Shown: positions 33,834 through 42,977, counted from the first letter of the stretch. The stretch: 64,000 bases of DNA from Sellimonas catena (GCF_045063725.1 NZ_CP173695.1); one strand, 5' to 3'. Notes: generated from the sequence alone by a model not told the origin. Made by a program: numbers and translations.

Positions 33834-34880
33834 ATGAAATATACGAAATTAGGAAATTCTGATCTGCAGGTGTCACGCATCTGCATGGGCTGTATGGGAT
33901 TCGGTGATGCAAAGAACGGACAGCACAGCTGGACTCTGGACGAGGAGCACTCAAGAGAAATTATCAAAAAAGGACTGGATCTGGGTGTGAATTTTTATGA
34001 TACTGCGATCGGTTATCAGAGCGGGACGAGTGAACAGTACGTGGGACGGGCGCTGAAAGATTTCGCGAAGCGGGACGAGGTCGTCGTGGCAACGAAATTT
34101 CTCCCGCGGACAGAGGAAGAAATCGCACAGGGAATCACCGGGCAGCAGCATATTGAACGGATGATCAACACCAGTCTTTCCAATCTGGGCATGGATTATG
34201 TCGATCTGTATATTTACCATATGTGGGATTATCAGACTCCGCTTTATGATATTATGGATGGTCTGAACCGCATTGTGAAAGCGGGAAAAGCACGTTATAT
34301 CGGCATTTCCAACTGCTTCGCATGGCAGCTTGCCAAGGCAAACGCGCTGGCAGAAAAAGAAGGATTTGCAAAATTTGTATCGATCCAGGGACATTATAAT
34401 CTGATTTTCCGTGAGGAAGAAAGAGAGATGGCAAAGCTCTGCGAGGAGGACAATATCGCCATGACACCGTACAGCGCTCTGGCAGGCGGAAGGCTCTCCA
34501 GACATCCGGGCGAGACATCAAAGCGTCTGGAAGAAGACAGCTATGCAAGGCTGAAATATGATGCTACCTCCGCTCAGGACGCAGTCATCATTGACCGTGT
34601 GGCAGAACTTGCAGATAAAAGAGGGGTCAGCATGACGGAAGTTTCTCTGGCCTGGCTTTTAACGAAAGTAACTGCTCCAGTTGTCGGCGCAACGAAACTC
34701 CACCACATTGAAGGGGCCGCAAAAGCAGTAGATCTGGTGCTTGCAGAAGAAGAAATCAACTGGCTGGAAGAACCTTATGTACCGCACCGCCTGGTCGGTG
34801 TGATGGCGCAGAATACAAAGTCTGCGGCAAAAGAAAGTCATGTATGGTCTACAGGTAATCAGGAGATCGAGACAGAATAG
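33834..34880 (+). CDS. Aldo/keto reductase
   Basis: A 348-residue NAD(P)H-dependent carbonyl reductase. The catalytic tetrad is visible: Asp in NFYDTAIGY, Tyr in the same stretch, Lys in VATKFLP and His in YIYHMWD. The C-terminal cofactor region reads VVGATKLHHIEGAAKAV. ATG 33834 follows GAGGAGG. It is probably cotranscribed with the flavodoxin-family gene. Substrate unknown. Confidence 0.9.
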   Translation: MKYTKLGNSDLQVSRICMGCMGFGDAKNGQHSWTLDEEHSREIIKKGLDLGVNFYDTAIGYQSGTSEQYVGRALKDFAKRDEVVVATKFLPRTEEEIAQGITGQQHIERMINTSLSNLGMDYVDLYIYHMWDYQTPLYDIMDGLNRIVKAGKARYIGISNCFAWQLAKANALAEKEGFAKFVSIQGHYNLIFREEEREMAKLCEEDNIAMTPYSALAGGRLSRHPGETSKRLEEDSYARLKYDATSAQDAVIIDRVAELADKRGVSMTEVSLAWLLTKVTAPVVGATKLHHIEGAAKAVDLVLAEEEINWLEEPYVPHRLVGVMAQNTKSAAKESHVWSTGNQEIETE

Positions 34881-34909
34881 AAAAATTACAAATCTTTTTA
34901 CGGACAAAG

Positions 34910-34936
34910 GAGCCGCTGCATCAGTTGCAGCGACTC
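34910..34936 (+). terminator. Hairpin after the aldo/keto reductase
   Basis: GAG-C-CGCTGCA, loop TCAGT, TGCAGCG-A-CTC. The T-run is weak. Confidence 0.5.
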
Positions 34937-34965
34937 TTATAAAATCGTGCGTTCGCTCTTTCCGG

Positions 34966-35190
34966 TTATTCCGTGCCGGAACCGGATTCTGCTTCCTGTC
35001 CATCCTGCGTACCGGCAGTAATTTCCAGTGTTCCGCTCATACTTTCGATCAGCTCTTCGCCGGAAACAGCCTGGCCAAGTTCATACAGACCACCTGCGGC
35101 CCCAAAGTCATCATAAAACATAACGACATCGCCCCACGGCTCATAGTAAGCAAGGGTACCGGCACCTGCATCCGCTAGCGGAGTACCTGA
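34966..35190 (-). pseudogene. Cyclophilin-like protein, C-terminal fragment
   Basis: On the minus strand the frame reads LADAGAGTLAYYEPWGDVV, then YELGQAVSGEELIESM and ends at a TAA (34966-34968). This is the end of a cyclophilin-like-fold protein with an acidic tail. The 5' part is cut off by the IS200/IS605 derivative at about 35190 and is not found on the other side. Confidence 0.6.
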
Positions 35191-35194
35191 GGTG

Positions 35195-35695
35195 TGAACT
35201 ACTCACGACTAAAGTCGCGAGCTTCCGATATAGTTTGAACCGACGTTTTTAAGTGACGGCTCACTTGTAAAGGTATTTCCTGCTTCATTTGCCTGATGCC
35301 TGCCTTTTGGGCGGGTCTTATTCTGGCTCTCTGTACCGGACTTCCGGAAACAGTCTGCGCTATACGCAGTGCAGGCTTTGTGGGCTTTCCACGGCTCCCA
35401 CGGTTCCCCGAGGTACCACGATCTTTGTTTACGGGTTCCATAGTTTCCAAAAGGTGCCGTTTTGTTTCAGCTGCAACCATCCCGACAAGTACGGGTTTCC
35501 GGTATTTTGTCACCCAAACAATATGATATTGTAAAAGATACACGTATCCCCTACCATGTGTAACGTTGGTATGTTCTGCAAAAATATAGTTTTTATCCAT
35601 ATTTAAAGTATACCATATACAGGTAAAAAAGAACAAACGTTCTGCTTGATTTGATTTAAAAAAGGACGGCTTACTCACGACTAAAGTCACGAGTG
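35195..35695 (-). mobile_element. IS200/IS605 deletion derivative
   Basis: About 500 bases bounded by two near-identical end hairpins, CTCACGACTAAAGTCGCGAG (35202-35221) and CTCACGACTAAAGTCACGAG (35672-35691). These are typical subterminal palindromes of the IS200/IS605 group. Inside, the start of a TnpA-like and the end of a TnpB-like gene are joined. The catalytic parts of both are gone, so it could move only with help from a full copy elsewhere. Confidence 0.75.
35199..35600 (-). pseudogene. TnpA start joined to TnpB end
   Basis: From ATG 35600 the frame reads MDKNYIFAEHTNVTHG and LLQYHIVWVTKYRKPVLVGM, the N-terminus of a Y1 transposase. After about residue 55 it turns into KQEIPLQVSRHLKTSVQTIS and ends EARDFSRE within the end palindrome, as TnpB proteins often do. 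The HUH/Tyr and RuvC parts are missing. Confidence 0.7.
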
Positions 35696-35751
35696 TGCAC
35701 CGTCTATTTCATCAAATACCTATATATAATGCTTTGCCATAGCTTGCACGA

Positions 35752-37068
35752 GGTTAATTGAAAAATTAATTGCAACATAGGTTGTTGCAGTTAGAATTAC
35801 AAGGCATATGGGCCATGAAGTTGCAGTTGTAACTTCATGGTTTCTTTTTGCCTTTTTTCCAGTATACTATCCTTGTCCTGTCTTCGGATTGGAGGTAACC
35901 ATGAGTAATAAACACCTTACATATGATGACAGGCTTACTATCCAGGCAGGTCTGCAGCAGGGATTGAAGATCGCACAGATCGCCAAAAACATTGGAAAGG
36001 ATCGGTCTACTGTTGGCAGAGAGATCAAAGCACACAGGAGACTGGTCTCCACTTCCAAAGGTAACAACTTATTCCTATATTGACGCAGGTCTTCTGGATG
36101 CCAGAAATATAGACCTGAGAAGGAAACTACGCAGGCCGGAACGTAAAAAGAGCGGTCCGGTTCTCAGGGTAGATCGAAAATGCCATATCGGACGCAGCTA
36201 TGAAGAATGCGAAGAATATATGCGCCAGAATCCAGATGCCATAGTCAGCCAGATGGACAGTGTGGTTATACACAAAGGCGGCCAGACACTGCTGACAATC
36301 TTGTTTACCAACTGTGACGTACAGCTCATGTTCCTAAGAGAGCGCAACACAGCGGGATCAGTAACAGAAATATTCTGCCGGCTGAGGGAAGCACTTGGAG
36401 ATGAGAAGTTCCGGATGCTTTTTCAGGTTATTATTACCGATCGGGGAAGCGAATTCAGCGATCCTGAAAAAATCGAAGCAGATATGGAGACCGGAGAGAT
36501 CCAGTGCCGCGTATTCTATTGTGACCCGATGAATACAAATCAGAAGAGCAACTGTGAACGGAACCATGAATTGATCCGTTATATCATACCTAAAAATCAT
36601 GCAAAGGATGAATATACGGAAGAAGAGATCAGGGAAATGATGAACCACATCAATTCCTATCCGCGAAAAAAGTGGAACGGACAGGCTCCTATAGATCTTT
36701 TTATCAAGATCTACGGCCAGGAGACTGCGAACCTCCTGGGCCTTGAAAAGATCCCATCCGATTCCATAACCCTTACACCGGCTTTGTTTAAGAAGTAAAC
36801 CGGAATTTTAGAGAAGACAGGACACGGTAAAAAAGGTAACACAAACAGGGTGCATTTACAACTTCTGCGAAAAGTAAAAAATGCAGTCTGTGTTTTGTCA
36901 TGTCTTCCTTTAAGAAATTTTACAAGGAAAATCGAAAAAAGGCAATCCAAAGCCAGAAAAACAGCTTAAAACTGTTGCAATTACTCATGATATTATGCAG
37001 TTACAACTTCATAAAGTTTTCAATGTGAAGTTACAACTTCAATGTTGCAGTAAGGATTTCAATTAACC
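35752..37068 (+). mobile_element. IS30-family element, degraded, with 13-bp target repeat
   Basis: The ends are inverted: GGTTAATTGAAA at 35752 and TTTCAATTAACC ending at 37068. The same 13 bases, ATAGCTTGCACGA, flank it at 35739-35751 and 37069-37081. The element is 1317 bases long and carries a broken transposase. IS30 elements usually duplicate 2-3 bases, though larger duplications are known for some (such as IS1630). Confidence 0.75.
35901..36798 (+). pseudogene. IS30-family transposase, frameshifted and internally deleted
   Basis: The N-terminal frame (from ATG 35901) reads MSNKHLTYDDRLTIQAGL and a helix-turn-helix KIAQIAKNIGKDRSTVGREI, then shifts near 36055. The second frame holds the DDE core: QMDSVVIHKGG (Asp), VIITDRGSEFSDP (Asp) and NCERNHELIRY (Glu), ending at 36798. 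The Cys/zinc region that normally lies between is missing, so there is a deletion at the frame change. Confidence 0.8.
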
Positions 37069-37198
37069 ATAGCTTGCACGAATGATAGAATGTATAATCA
37101 AAAGCTATGTCCCATTATAATGAATAGGTATTTGCTATTGTGGCGGCAGAAGACTATACTGATATCAGAAACAGAATTAGAGATAGGAGTGAAGCACT
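36799..37198. other. IS30 right end and intergenic region
   Basis: No gene is visible. The stretch holds the IS30 3' non-coding end up to 37068, the second target repeat, and the leader of the gene at 37199. Motifs GTTACAACTTCA recur near both IS ends. Confidence 0.5.
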
Positions 37199-37447
37199 GT
37201 GAGGAAACAGGTTCATTCACCACCGGACAGCGAAGCGGTAATTCAGAACCTGATCGATGCCGGGTGTGATGACAAATTGGTAGAAGAATTTCTCTCACTG
37301 GAAGAATCCGGCCAGACCGGAAAACAGCTGACATTACTGTCAAAGCACCGTCAGAAGCTGCTGAACCGGGTGCATGTGGAAGAAAGACGGATCTACTGTC
37401 TCGATTATCTTGTATATGAAATTCAAAAACAGCAGAAGAAAAATTAG
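37199..37447 (+). CDS. Small conserved hypothetical protein
   Basis: An 82-residue protein starting at GTG 37199 with AGGAGTG 7 bases upstream. It reads EAVIQNLIDAGCDDKLVEEFL then LLSKHRQKLLNRVHVEERRI, an all-helical protein that I recall beside cupin genes in Lachnospiraceae. It is 19 bases before the cupin gene and shares its operon. Function unknown. Confidence 0.65.
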   Translation: MRKQVHSPPDSEAVIQNLIDAGCDDKLVEEFLSLEESGQTGKQLTLLSKHRQKLLNRVHVEERRIYCLDYLVYEIQKQQKKN

Positions 37448-37466
37448 TTCTGCAGGAGGTATCAGT

Positions 37467-37904
37467 ATGAAAACAATGAACGAAGAAGTATTCAGCAAAG
37501 AAAACGTATTTGGAAAAGGACAGGCAAACACAGCCTACGCACAGTATTTTATCGGAGAATCTTTCCTGAATCCACTGACTTCAGCAGGCTCTCCGGCAGT
37601 TGGACTTGCGAATGTCACATTTGAACCGGGATGCCGGAATAACTGGCATATCCACCATGCTGACAAGGGCGGCGGACAGATTCTGATCTGCACAGCAGGA
37701 GAAGGATGGTATCAGGAAGAAGGAAAAGAAGCAGTCAGCCTGGTACCGGGTACTGTTATCACCATTCCGGCAAACGTAAAACACTGGCATGGAGCAAAGG
37801 CAGACAGCTGGTTCAGCCATATAGCAATGGATGTACCGGGAGAAAATGCTCAGAATGAGTGGTGCGAACCTGTAACAGATGAAGAGTACGCAAAACTCGG
37901 CTAA
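37467..37904 (+). CDS. Cupin-domain protein
   Basis: A 145-residue single-domain cupin. Motif 1 is NNWHIHHADKGGGQILICTAGEG with metal-binding His residues, and motif 2 is VITIPANVKHWHGAKAD. Related proteins include carboxymuconolactone-decarboxylase-linked cupins. ATG 37467 follows GCAGGAGG. The substrate is unknown. Confidence 0.85.
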   Translation: MKTMNEEVFSKENVFGKGQANTAYAQYFIGESFLNPLTSAGSPAVGLANVTFEPGCRNNWHIHHADKGGGQILICTAGEGWYQEEGKEAVSLVPGTVITIPANVKHWHGAKADSWFSHIAMDVPGENAQNEWCEPVTDEEYAKLG

Positions 37905-37936
37905 TAAAACGAAGTAAAGAACTTTAGAAACAAATA

Positions 37937-37975
37937 AAAAGCTGTGAATGGCCCGAAATGGGATTCACAGCTTTT
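37937..37975. terminator. Bidirectional terminator after cupin gene
   Basis: AAAAGCTGTGAAT and ATTCACAGCTTTT form a perfect 13-bp stem. Confidence 0.85.
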
Positions 37976-38001
37976 CCTTCTTGTAGAATTATTTTGCAGT
38001 G

Positions 38002-38130
38002 TTATAAAGATAATGTAACAGTTACATCGCCATCTCCAAGGATCTGCTTCAGCTCTTTTGCCGAAATATGATCGATCGTGCCCAGCCGTGTAAAATTCCA
38101 GCTGTTTCTGTCGTAATAGATGACAAACTC
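38002..38130 (-). pseudogene. Second cyclophilin-like fragment
   Basis: A minus-strand frame of ~42 codons reads EFVIYYDRNSWNFTRLGTID and ends ILGDGDVTVTLSL before TAA. This is the end of another cyclophilin-like-fold protein. The remainder is replaced by the GntR promoter region. Confidence 0.5.
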
Positions 38131-38160
38131 AAAAAACTTAAAATAAACAGTGTATAACAA

Positions 38161-38189
38161 TTGACAACAGTTATATACTGTTATATACT
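38161..38189 (+). promoter_or_regulatory. Promoter with embedded GntR operator
   Basis: TTGACA (38161-38166), a 17-base spacer and TATACT (38184-38189). The spacer holds the palindrome ACAGT-TATAT-ACTGT (38167-38181), and ACTGTTATATACTG follows in phase. This is a typical site for YtrA-type GntR repressors, and the first gene of the operon encodes one. Confidence 0.8.
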
Positions 38190-38214
38190 GTTTATTAAGA
38201 AGAGGAGGAACCAG

Positions 38215-38586
38215 ATGAAACTGATAATTAACAGTTCTTCCATGATTCCGATTTATGAACAGATTGTAGAACAGATTAAAGGGATGATTCTCAATGGTAC
38301 ATTACAGGAGAATGACATCCTGCCCTCGGTCCGAAGTCTTTCCAAAGACTTGAAGATCAGTGCCCTGACAGTGAAGAAAGCGTACGATTCTCTGGAACAG
38401 GAAGGGCTCACCGTGACGATTCACGGAAAGGGAACATTTGTTGCAGCTGCCAATCAGGAACTGATGAAAGAAGAGCAGCGCAAAGAAGTAGAAGCCGATT
38501 TTGAACTGGCCATTCAGAAAGGCAGACGCTACGGCATGGAAGATAAGGAATTTCGGGAGATTTTAGAACTCATTTTGGAGGAATAG
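38215..38586 (+). CDS. GntR-family repressor, YtrA type
   Basis: A 123-residue repressor starting at ATG 38215 (GAGGAGGA). The winged helix reads PIYEQIVEQIKGMILNGTL, LPSVRSLSKDLKISALTVKKAYDSL and GKGTFVA. It has only a short C-terminal helix instead of a ligand domain, as in the YtrA subgroup, which controls ABC transporters of the same operon. It is likely autoregulated through the palindrome in its promoter. Confidence 0.9.
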   Translation: MKLIINSSSMIPIYEQIVEQIKGMILNGTLQENDILPSVRSLSKDLKISALTVKKAYDSLEQEGLTVTIHGKGTFVAAANQELMKEEQRKEVEADFELAIQKGRRYGMEDKEFREILELILEE

Positions 38587-38589
38587 GCT

Positions 38590-39441
38590 ATGTTAAAAGT
38601 AAATAAGATCGAAAAGAATTACAAGAATTTTCACCTGAACTGCACGATGGAAGTCCCGGCCGGATGCATTACCGGTCTGATTGGGGAAAATGGGGCGGGC
38701 AAAAGCACGACCTTTAAGGCAATCGAAAATCTGATTTTTCTGGATGGTGGAAGCGTGGAGCTGTTTGGGAAACCACACGATCAGCTGACCGCCGAAGAAA
38801 AACAGAAAATCGGCGTGGTTTTATCCGGAAGTACTTTTTCTGATGTCTATATGATCAAAGATGTGGTGAAGATTCTGGAAGCAGTATATCCGGATTTTGA
38901 AAAGGAGAAATTTCTTTCCCTTGTGGAGCGGTTCCGGCTTCCTCAGGATCAGAAGCTCAAGGAATTTTCCACCGGTATGAAAGCGAAACTCAAACTGTTT
39001 ATCGCGCTGTGCCACAATGCCAGTCTTCTGATTCTCGATGAGCCGACCGCCGGCATGGATGTGGTTGCAAGGGATGAGGTCCTGACACTCCTCAGAGAAT
39101 ATATGGAGGAGGACGAAAGCCGCGCGATTCTGATCAGTTCCCATATTTCCGGGGATCTGGAAGGGCTTTGTGATGATATTTACATGATCCATGAAGGCCG
39201 GATTGTCCTGCACGAAGATACAGACCGTCTGCTTAGCTCCTACGGACTTTTAAAGATGACGGAAGAACGTTTCAGGACAGTCGACCGCAGCCATCTTCTC
39301 AAAAAGAAGAAAGAGTCCTACGGGTACAGCTGCCTGACGGATGAAATTCGGTACTACATGGAAAATTATCCGGACATCACGGCAGAAAAAGGAAGTATTG
39401 ATGAAATCATTATGATGACAGTAAAGGGGGAAGCAGTATGA
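38590..39441 (+). CDS. ABC transporter ATP-binding protein
   Basis: A 283-residue ATPase: GLIGENGAGKSTTFKAI (Walker A), FSTGMKAKLKLFIAL (signature, degenerate as in ABC-2 systems) and LLILDEPTAGMD (Walker B), then SSHISGDLEGL. It resembles YtrB/BcrA-type subunits that drive peptide-antibiotic resistance or cell-envelope response exporters. It starts 4 bases after the GntR gene and overlaps the permease by 4 bases. Confidence 0.9.
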   Translation: MLKVNKIEKNYKNFHLNCTMEVPAGCITGLIGENGAGKSTTFKAIENLIFLDGGSVELFGKPHDQLTAEEKQKIGVVLSGSTFSDVYMIKDVVKILEAVYPDFEKEKFLSLVERFRLPQDQKLKEFSTGMKAKLKLFIALCHNASLLILDEPTAGMDVVARDEVLTLLREYMEEDESRAILISSHISGDLEGLCDDIYMIHEGRIVLHEDTDRLLSSYGLLKMTEERFRTVDRSHLLKKKKESYGYSCLTDEIRYYMENYPDITAEKGSIDEIIMMTVKGEAV

Positions 39442-40097
39442 AAGGATTGTTAGTAAAAGATTTATGTCTGATGCGTGAACTGAAAAAAATGGTGCTTATC
39501 ATTGTCTTTGTTTCCGCTATTTTCGTATTCAGCGGAACTGATCAGGCTTTCCTGACCGGATATGTTATCATTCTCAGTGCATTGATTGCAGGAATGACTC
39601 TCAGCTACGATGAGATGAACGGCGGTATGGCATTTCTGATGACCCTGCCTTACAGCAGAAAACAGTATGTGGCAGAAAAATATCTGATCGGACTGCTGAT
39701 TATTGCCCTCGGTGTCGTTTATGCCCTGGCTCTGGCAGTCATTCAGAACCTGACGGGCGGCGGCGCTGACATGAAGACGACACTGCTCACGACAGCGGTA
39801 TGTGCGTTCGTTGGGGTTATCATGCTTGCATTTTCCCTTCCTGCGGATCTGAAGTTTGGAGCGGAAAAGGGACGGGTTATGCTGATCTTCGGTTTCATGA
39901 TTGTCTTTTTCGGAATTTTCTTTGGATTCCGGATTCTGGAAAATAATTTTCCGGATCAGCAGGCAGCCATAATCCGCTGGCTGAATGAGGCCCTGATGAG
40001 CAGATATATCTATCCGGGATGCATCATCCTTGGGATTGTTGTCCTTGGAATTTCCTTCCTGCTTGCGTGCCGGATTCTGGAGAAAAAAGAATTCTAA
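39438..40097 (+). CDS. ABC-2 type permease
   Basis: A 219-residue membrane protein with six hydrophobic segments, typical of ABC-2 permeases (MKGLLVKDLCLMRELKKM at the N-terminus; DEMNGGMAFLMTLPYSRKQYV as the coupling loop). It works with the ATPase encoded directly upstream. Substrate unknown, possibly an antimicrobial peptide. Confidence 0.85.
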   Translation: MKGLLVKDLCLMRELKKMVLIIVFVSAIFVFSGTDQAFLTGYVIILSALIAGMTLSYDEMNGGMAFLMTLPYSRKQYVAEKYLIGLLIIALGVVYALALAVIQNLTGGGADMKTTLLTTAVCAFVGVIMLAFSLPADLKFGAEKGRVMLIFGFMIVFFGIFFGFRILENNFPDQQAAIIRWLNEALMSRYIYPGCIILGIVVLGISFLLACRILEKKEF

Positions 40098-40098
40098 T

Positions 40099-40821
40099 TT
40101 GAAGATCACAGTCGAAGAGGAAACTGTTTCTTGTCCATTTGAAAAAGAACTTGCTCAAATGAAAGAAGACAATGACTTACGCGAGGCTCAGGGAACTTCT
40201 GTTTTGACATCTTCGACTTATCAGATCGGTGAGATCATCGAGAACAAAGAAGTACAGGAAGCGACTAGAGAAAAGATTCAATATCAGGTAGAGGAAATCC
40301 GTGTAAAGGATCAGATTGATATGAAAGAATTTTCGGAAGAATATTTTATCCCGGATTTTGAATCAAAAATAAAATCATGGCTGAATGAAGATGGTACTTT
40401 GAAAGAACATGAGAGATATCCGCTCAAAGAAAATGGAACGCCAGATCAGACAAACGCAGAAAAAGTACAGGGACAGTTTGTCGTAGTCCACGTGAAAGCA
40501 AAAAATGCAGGAGAAGATGCCGTGGATACTATGCTTGCACCGCTTCTGTATACATATGAGCAGCAAGTCAACAACACGTTACAGCAGGTATATCGTTATA
40601 CTAACGCATCTGAATCTTATCAGTTTTTGAGCGGAGAGATGCCGGTTTATCAGAACATTCAGGAGAATACAGAAAACGAAAAACAGCACATATTTTTCAA
40701 AGAGCTCCAATCGGGAGAAGAAGCAGAATATACATTGATCTATGTCATTGATAAAGATCAGGTACAGGATGCATATTTACAGTTCTTTGAAGGTGCAGGA
40801 CTAGTGAAAGTAGAGAAATAA
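40099..40821 (+). pseudogene. Secreted/lipoprotein-like protein without its N-terminus
   Basis: About 240 codons open from within the permease gene. Coherent protein begins LKITVEEETVSCPFEKELAQ. The body reads like an extracellular beta-rich protein (QGQFVVVHVKAKNAGEDAVD, then YRYTNASESYQFLSGEMP and YTLIYVIDKDQ). No signal peptide and no ribosome site are visible; only TTG 40099 offers a start. It is probably the 3' part of a lipoprotein gene joined here by deletion. Confidence 0.5.
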
Positions 40822-40832
40822 AATTTAGAAAG

Positions 40833-40875
40833 AAAAAGCCGGAAAATCCATTTTATGGAGCATTTCCGGCTTTTT
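40833..40875. terminator. Bidirectional terminator
   Basis: AAAAAGCCGGAAA and TTTCCGGCTTTTT, a perfect 13-bp stem between converging genes. Confidence 0.9.
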
Positions 40876-40932
40876 CTATTCTGAACGTTATATTTGCATC
40901 GGATTACTACTTGCCTGGAGGGCCGTTTTATT

Positions 40933-42003
40933 TTACTGTGTATACAGTTTTTCCCTCAAAACCACAGCCTTAGATGCGCTTCTTCGGCGTTCATCGCTTA
41001 ATTTGGCATAGTGTTTCTTTGTCGTGTTGACGTCGGCATGACCAAGTACATCGGCCACCAGATAGATGTCTCCGGTTTCACGGTAGAGGGCAGTGCCGTA
41101 GGTGCTTCGCAGCTTATGCGGTGTGATGGTTTTGACTGAGACTGCGGAGCAGTATTTCTTTACCATTTTTTCTACCGCATCGACGCTGATCCGTTTTTTC
41201 TGGCCGGAAAGAAAGAGGGCGTCTTCGTGGCCGGAGAGGGGAGTGATGCCGTTTCTCTGGAGCTCCAGATAGTCTTTCAGTGCCTTTTCCACTTCCTCAC
41301 CGAAGTAGACGATCATTTCGTTTCCACCTTTCCGGATGATCCGGATGCCGTTGTTTTTAAAATCAACATCAGAAATGTTCAGTCCTACAAGTTCGGAGAC
41401 TCGAACACCCGTTCCGAGCAGGAGAGTAACGATTGCAATGTCGCGGTATTTCTGTTTCTGATAATGATACAGTTTGACACCGGTCAGATCATTTCCATAA
41501 TTTTCAATATAATCAAGAAGCGCGGCGACTTCATCTGTATCAAGCTGTATGATCGCTTTTTCTTTGATTTTCGGCATATCGACCAGACGGACCGGATTGC
41601 TTGTTAACAGTTCGCGTTTGCACAGATAATCATAGAAACTGCGCAAACAGGACATTTTCCTGGCGATTCCGGTACGGGAGTTGGTTTCGGTCCGGTTATC
41701 AGGCGTCTTATAGGCCTTGAGATATTCTTCAAATTCTTCAAAATCTACGGGCTTTAACATGGACAGATCCTTAATAGAAATCTCGGAAAGTGCCTTGTCA
41801 TGAAGCGTGGGATTTGTTTCTTGAAGAAACCGGAAGAACACGCGCAGATCATATGCGTATGACAATCTGGTTTTATCGGATGTTGTGGTTTCCTTGGCAC
41901 GGAAATATTCCTTTACATAAGGAGGCAGTTCGGATAAAAATTCCCGAAGCCTCATGGTATTTTCAATTTTTACCTGTTCACGGTAAGTAGCAGGCTTAGC
42001 CAT
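40933..42003 (-). CDS. Tyrosine recombinase, XerC/D-like
   Basis: A 356-residue integrase. ATG at 42003 (MAKPATYREQ) follows GGAGG. The N-terminal SAM-like domain reads SYAYDLRVFFRFLQE; the catalytic residues are in GTGVRVSELVGL, TPHKLRSTYGT, LGHADVNTTKKHYAKL. It has the Xer-like plan and no neighbouring mobile-element genes, so it may be a chromosomal Xer-type recombinase rather than an element integrase. A dif site was not identified. Confidence 0.8.
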   Translation of the reverse strand: MAKPATYREQVKIENTMRLREFLSELPPYVKEYFRAKETTTSDKTRLSYAYDLRVFFRFLQETNPTLHDKALSEISIKDLSMLKPVDFEEFEEYLKAYKTPDNRTETNSRTGIARKMSCLRSFYDYLCKRELLTSNPVRLVDMPKIKEKAIIQLDTDEVAALLDYIENYGNDLTGVKLYHYQKQKYRDIAIVTLLLGTGVRVSELVGLNISDVDFKNNGIRIIRKGGNEMIVYFGEEVEKALKDYLELQRNGITPLSGHEDALFLSGQKKRISVDAVEKMVKKYCSAVSVKTITPHKLRSTYGTALYRETGDIYLVADVLGHADVNTTKKHYAKLSDERRRSASKAVVLREKLYTQ

Positions 42004-42194
42004 AAATAAAATCCTCCAAATTCTGTAAAAATGTTCCAGTTGCGGGCCGTTGGTCAAATTGGGGTTTCTGAGAGTAGTTTAACATAAAACAAAGGAAAAA
42101 GCCATACTTTTTCGGATAAATCTGTATTTGTCCGCTAAACTAATTGTGCAGACAAACTGCTGTTTTGAGCTTGTTCAGAAGCCATGGACGTAAA

Positions 42195-42248
42195 AAAGCC
42201 ATGAAAAATCATTTTACACAAAGTATGTAAAAAAGTTCTCATGGCTTT
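42195..42248 (-). terminator. Terminator after PII-like gene
   Basis: AAAGCCATGA and TCATGGCTTT pair, with a second stem TTTTACA/TGTAAAA inside. The minus strand continues with TTTTTT. Confidence 0.6.
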
Positions 42249-42278
42249 CAGTCTTCTTTTTACTTTTATTTTCTTATT

Positions 42279-42977
42279 CTACGGTTCATGGATTCCGAGA
42301 ACTTCATCGACCGGTACTGAGAAAATGATTCCGTGTGCCTCGGTCTGTAATCCGCAGGCAGAACTGATTTCGTTCATGATATAGGATTTTTTCTCTCTTG
42401 GCACAATGATCATGACAAATTCCTGTTCCTCCTGCATGGAAATTCCTAAAAACTGTACAACGGCTTCTGTTCCCCTTCTTCGTCCACGAATGACAGATCC
42501 TCCGCTTGCTCCCGCCTTTGTTGCGGCATCGATCACCTCGTCACTGAACCCTTCACGAACCGCCACCGTAATCATGGCATATGAAGTTTCGTTAATCATT
42601 TGCTGAACCTTCCTTTCTATATGAGCTTTTGCTATTTTTTCCTGTTCTGCACTAAGTAAGTTAAGCATGCTTGCCTGGACACCTGTGATCGGCAGCGTCA
42701 AGGCAATACCCTTCCCTTTCTTGCGGATCTCAAAGGTTTTTTCCAGCAGTTCAAAGATCTCGCTGATTTTACTCTTTGGAATAAGTGCGGCCGTAATCAC
42801 TCTCGTACTTCCGTCAAGACCGCAGATATCAAGAATCTCTGTTTTGGCCGTTCCCTGGGCGCGGAACTGGTAATAAATCGGCTGTTCTGCTTCCGTAAAC
42901 AGATGATTGATGCTCTTCTCTGTGTCGGTATCTGTGATAATCAACAGCAGACGAAGTGCGAATAAATGTGGCGTCAT
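42279..42977 (-). CDS. PII-like protein with two GlnB-type domains
   Basis: A 232-residue protein with two related halves, each resembling the GlnB/PII fold. The second half reads SYAMITVAVREGFSDEVIDA and AGASGGSVIRGRRRGTEAVV, where the T-loop equivalent lies; the end is EFVMIIVPREKKSYIM. It starts at ATG 42977, overlapping the stop of the DUF1538 gene (ATGA). PII-type proteins bind nucleotides and regulate a transporter, and the partner membrane protein is the clear candidate. Confidence 0.75.
   Translation of the reverse strand: MTPHLFALRLLLIITDTDTEKSINHLFTEAEQPIYYQFRAQGTAKTEILDICGLDGSTRVITAALIPKSKISEIFELLEKTFEIRKKGKGIALTLPITGVQASMLNLLSAEQEKIAKAHIERKVQQMINETSYAMITVAVREGFSDEVIDAATKAGASGGSVIRGRRRGTEAVVQFLGISMQEEQEFVMIIVPREKKSYIMNEISSACGLQTEAHGIIFSVPVDEVLGIHEP

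Noticed and set aside
37074..37098. Promoter TTGCAC...TATAAT before the gene at 37199
   Set aside because: The spacer is only 13 bases, too short for sigma-A.
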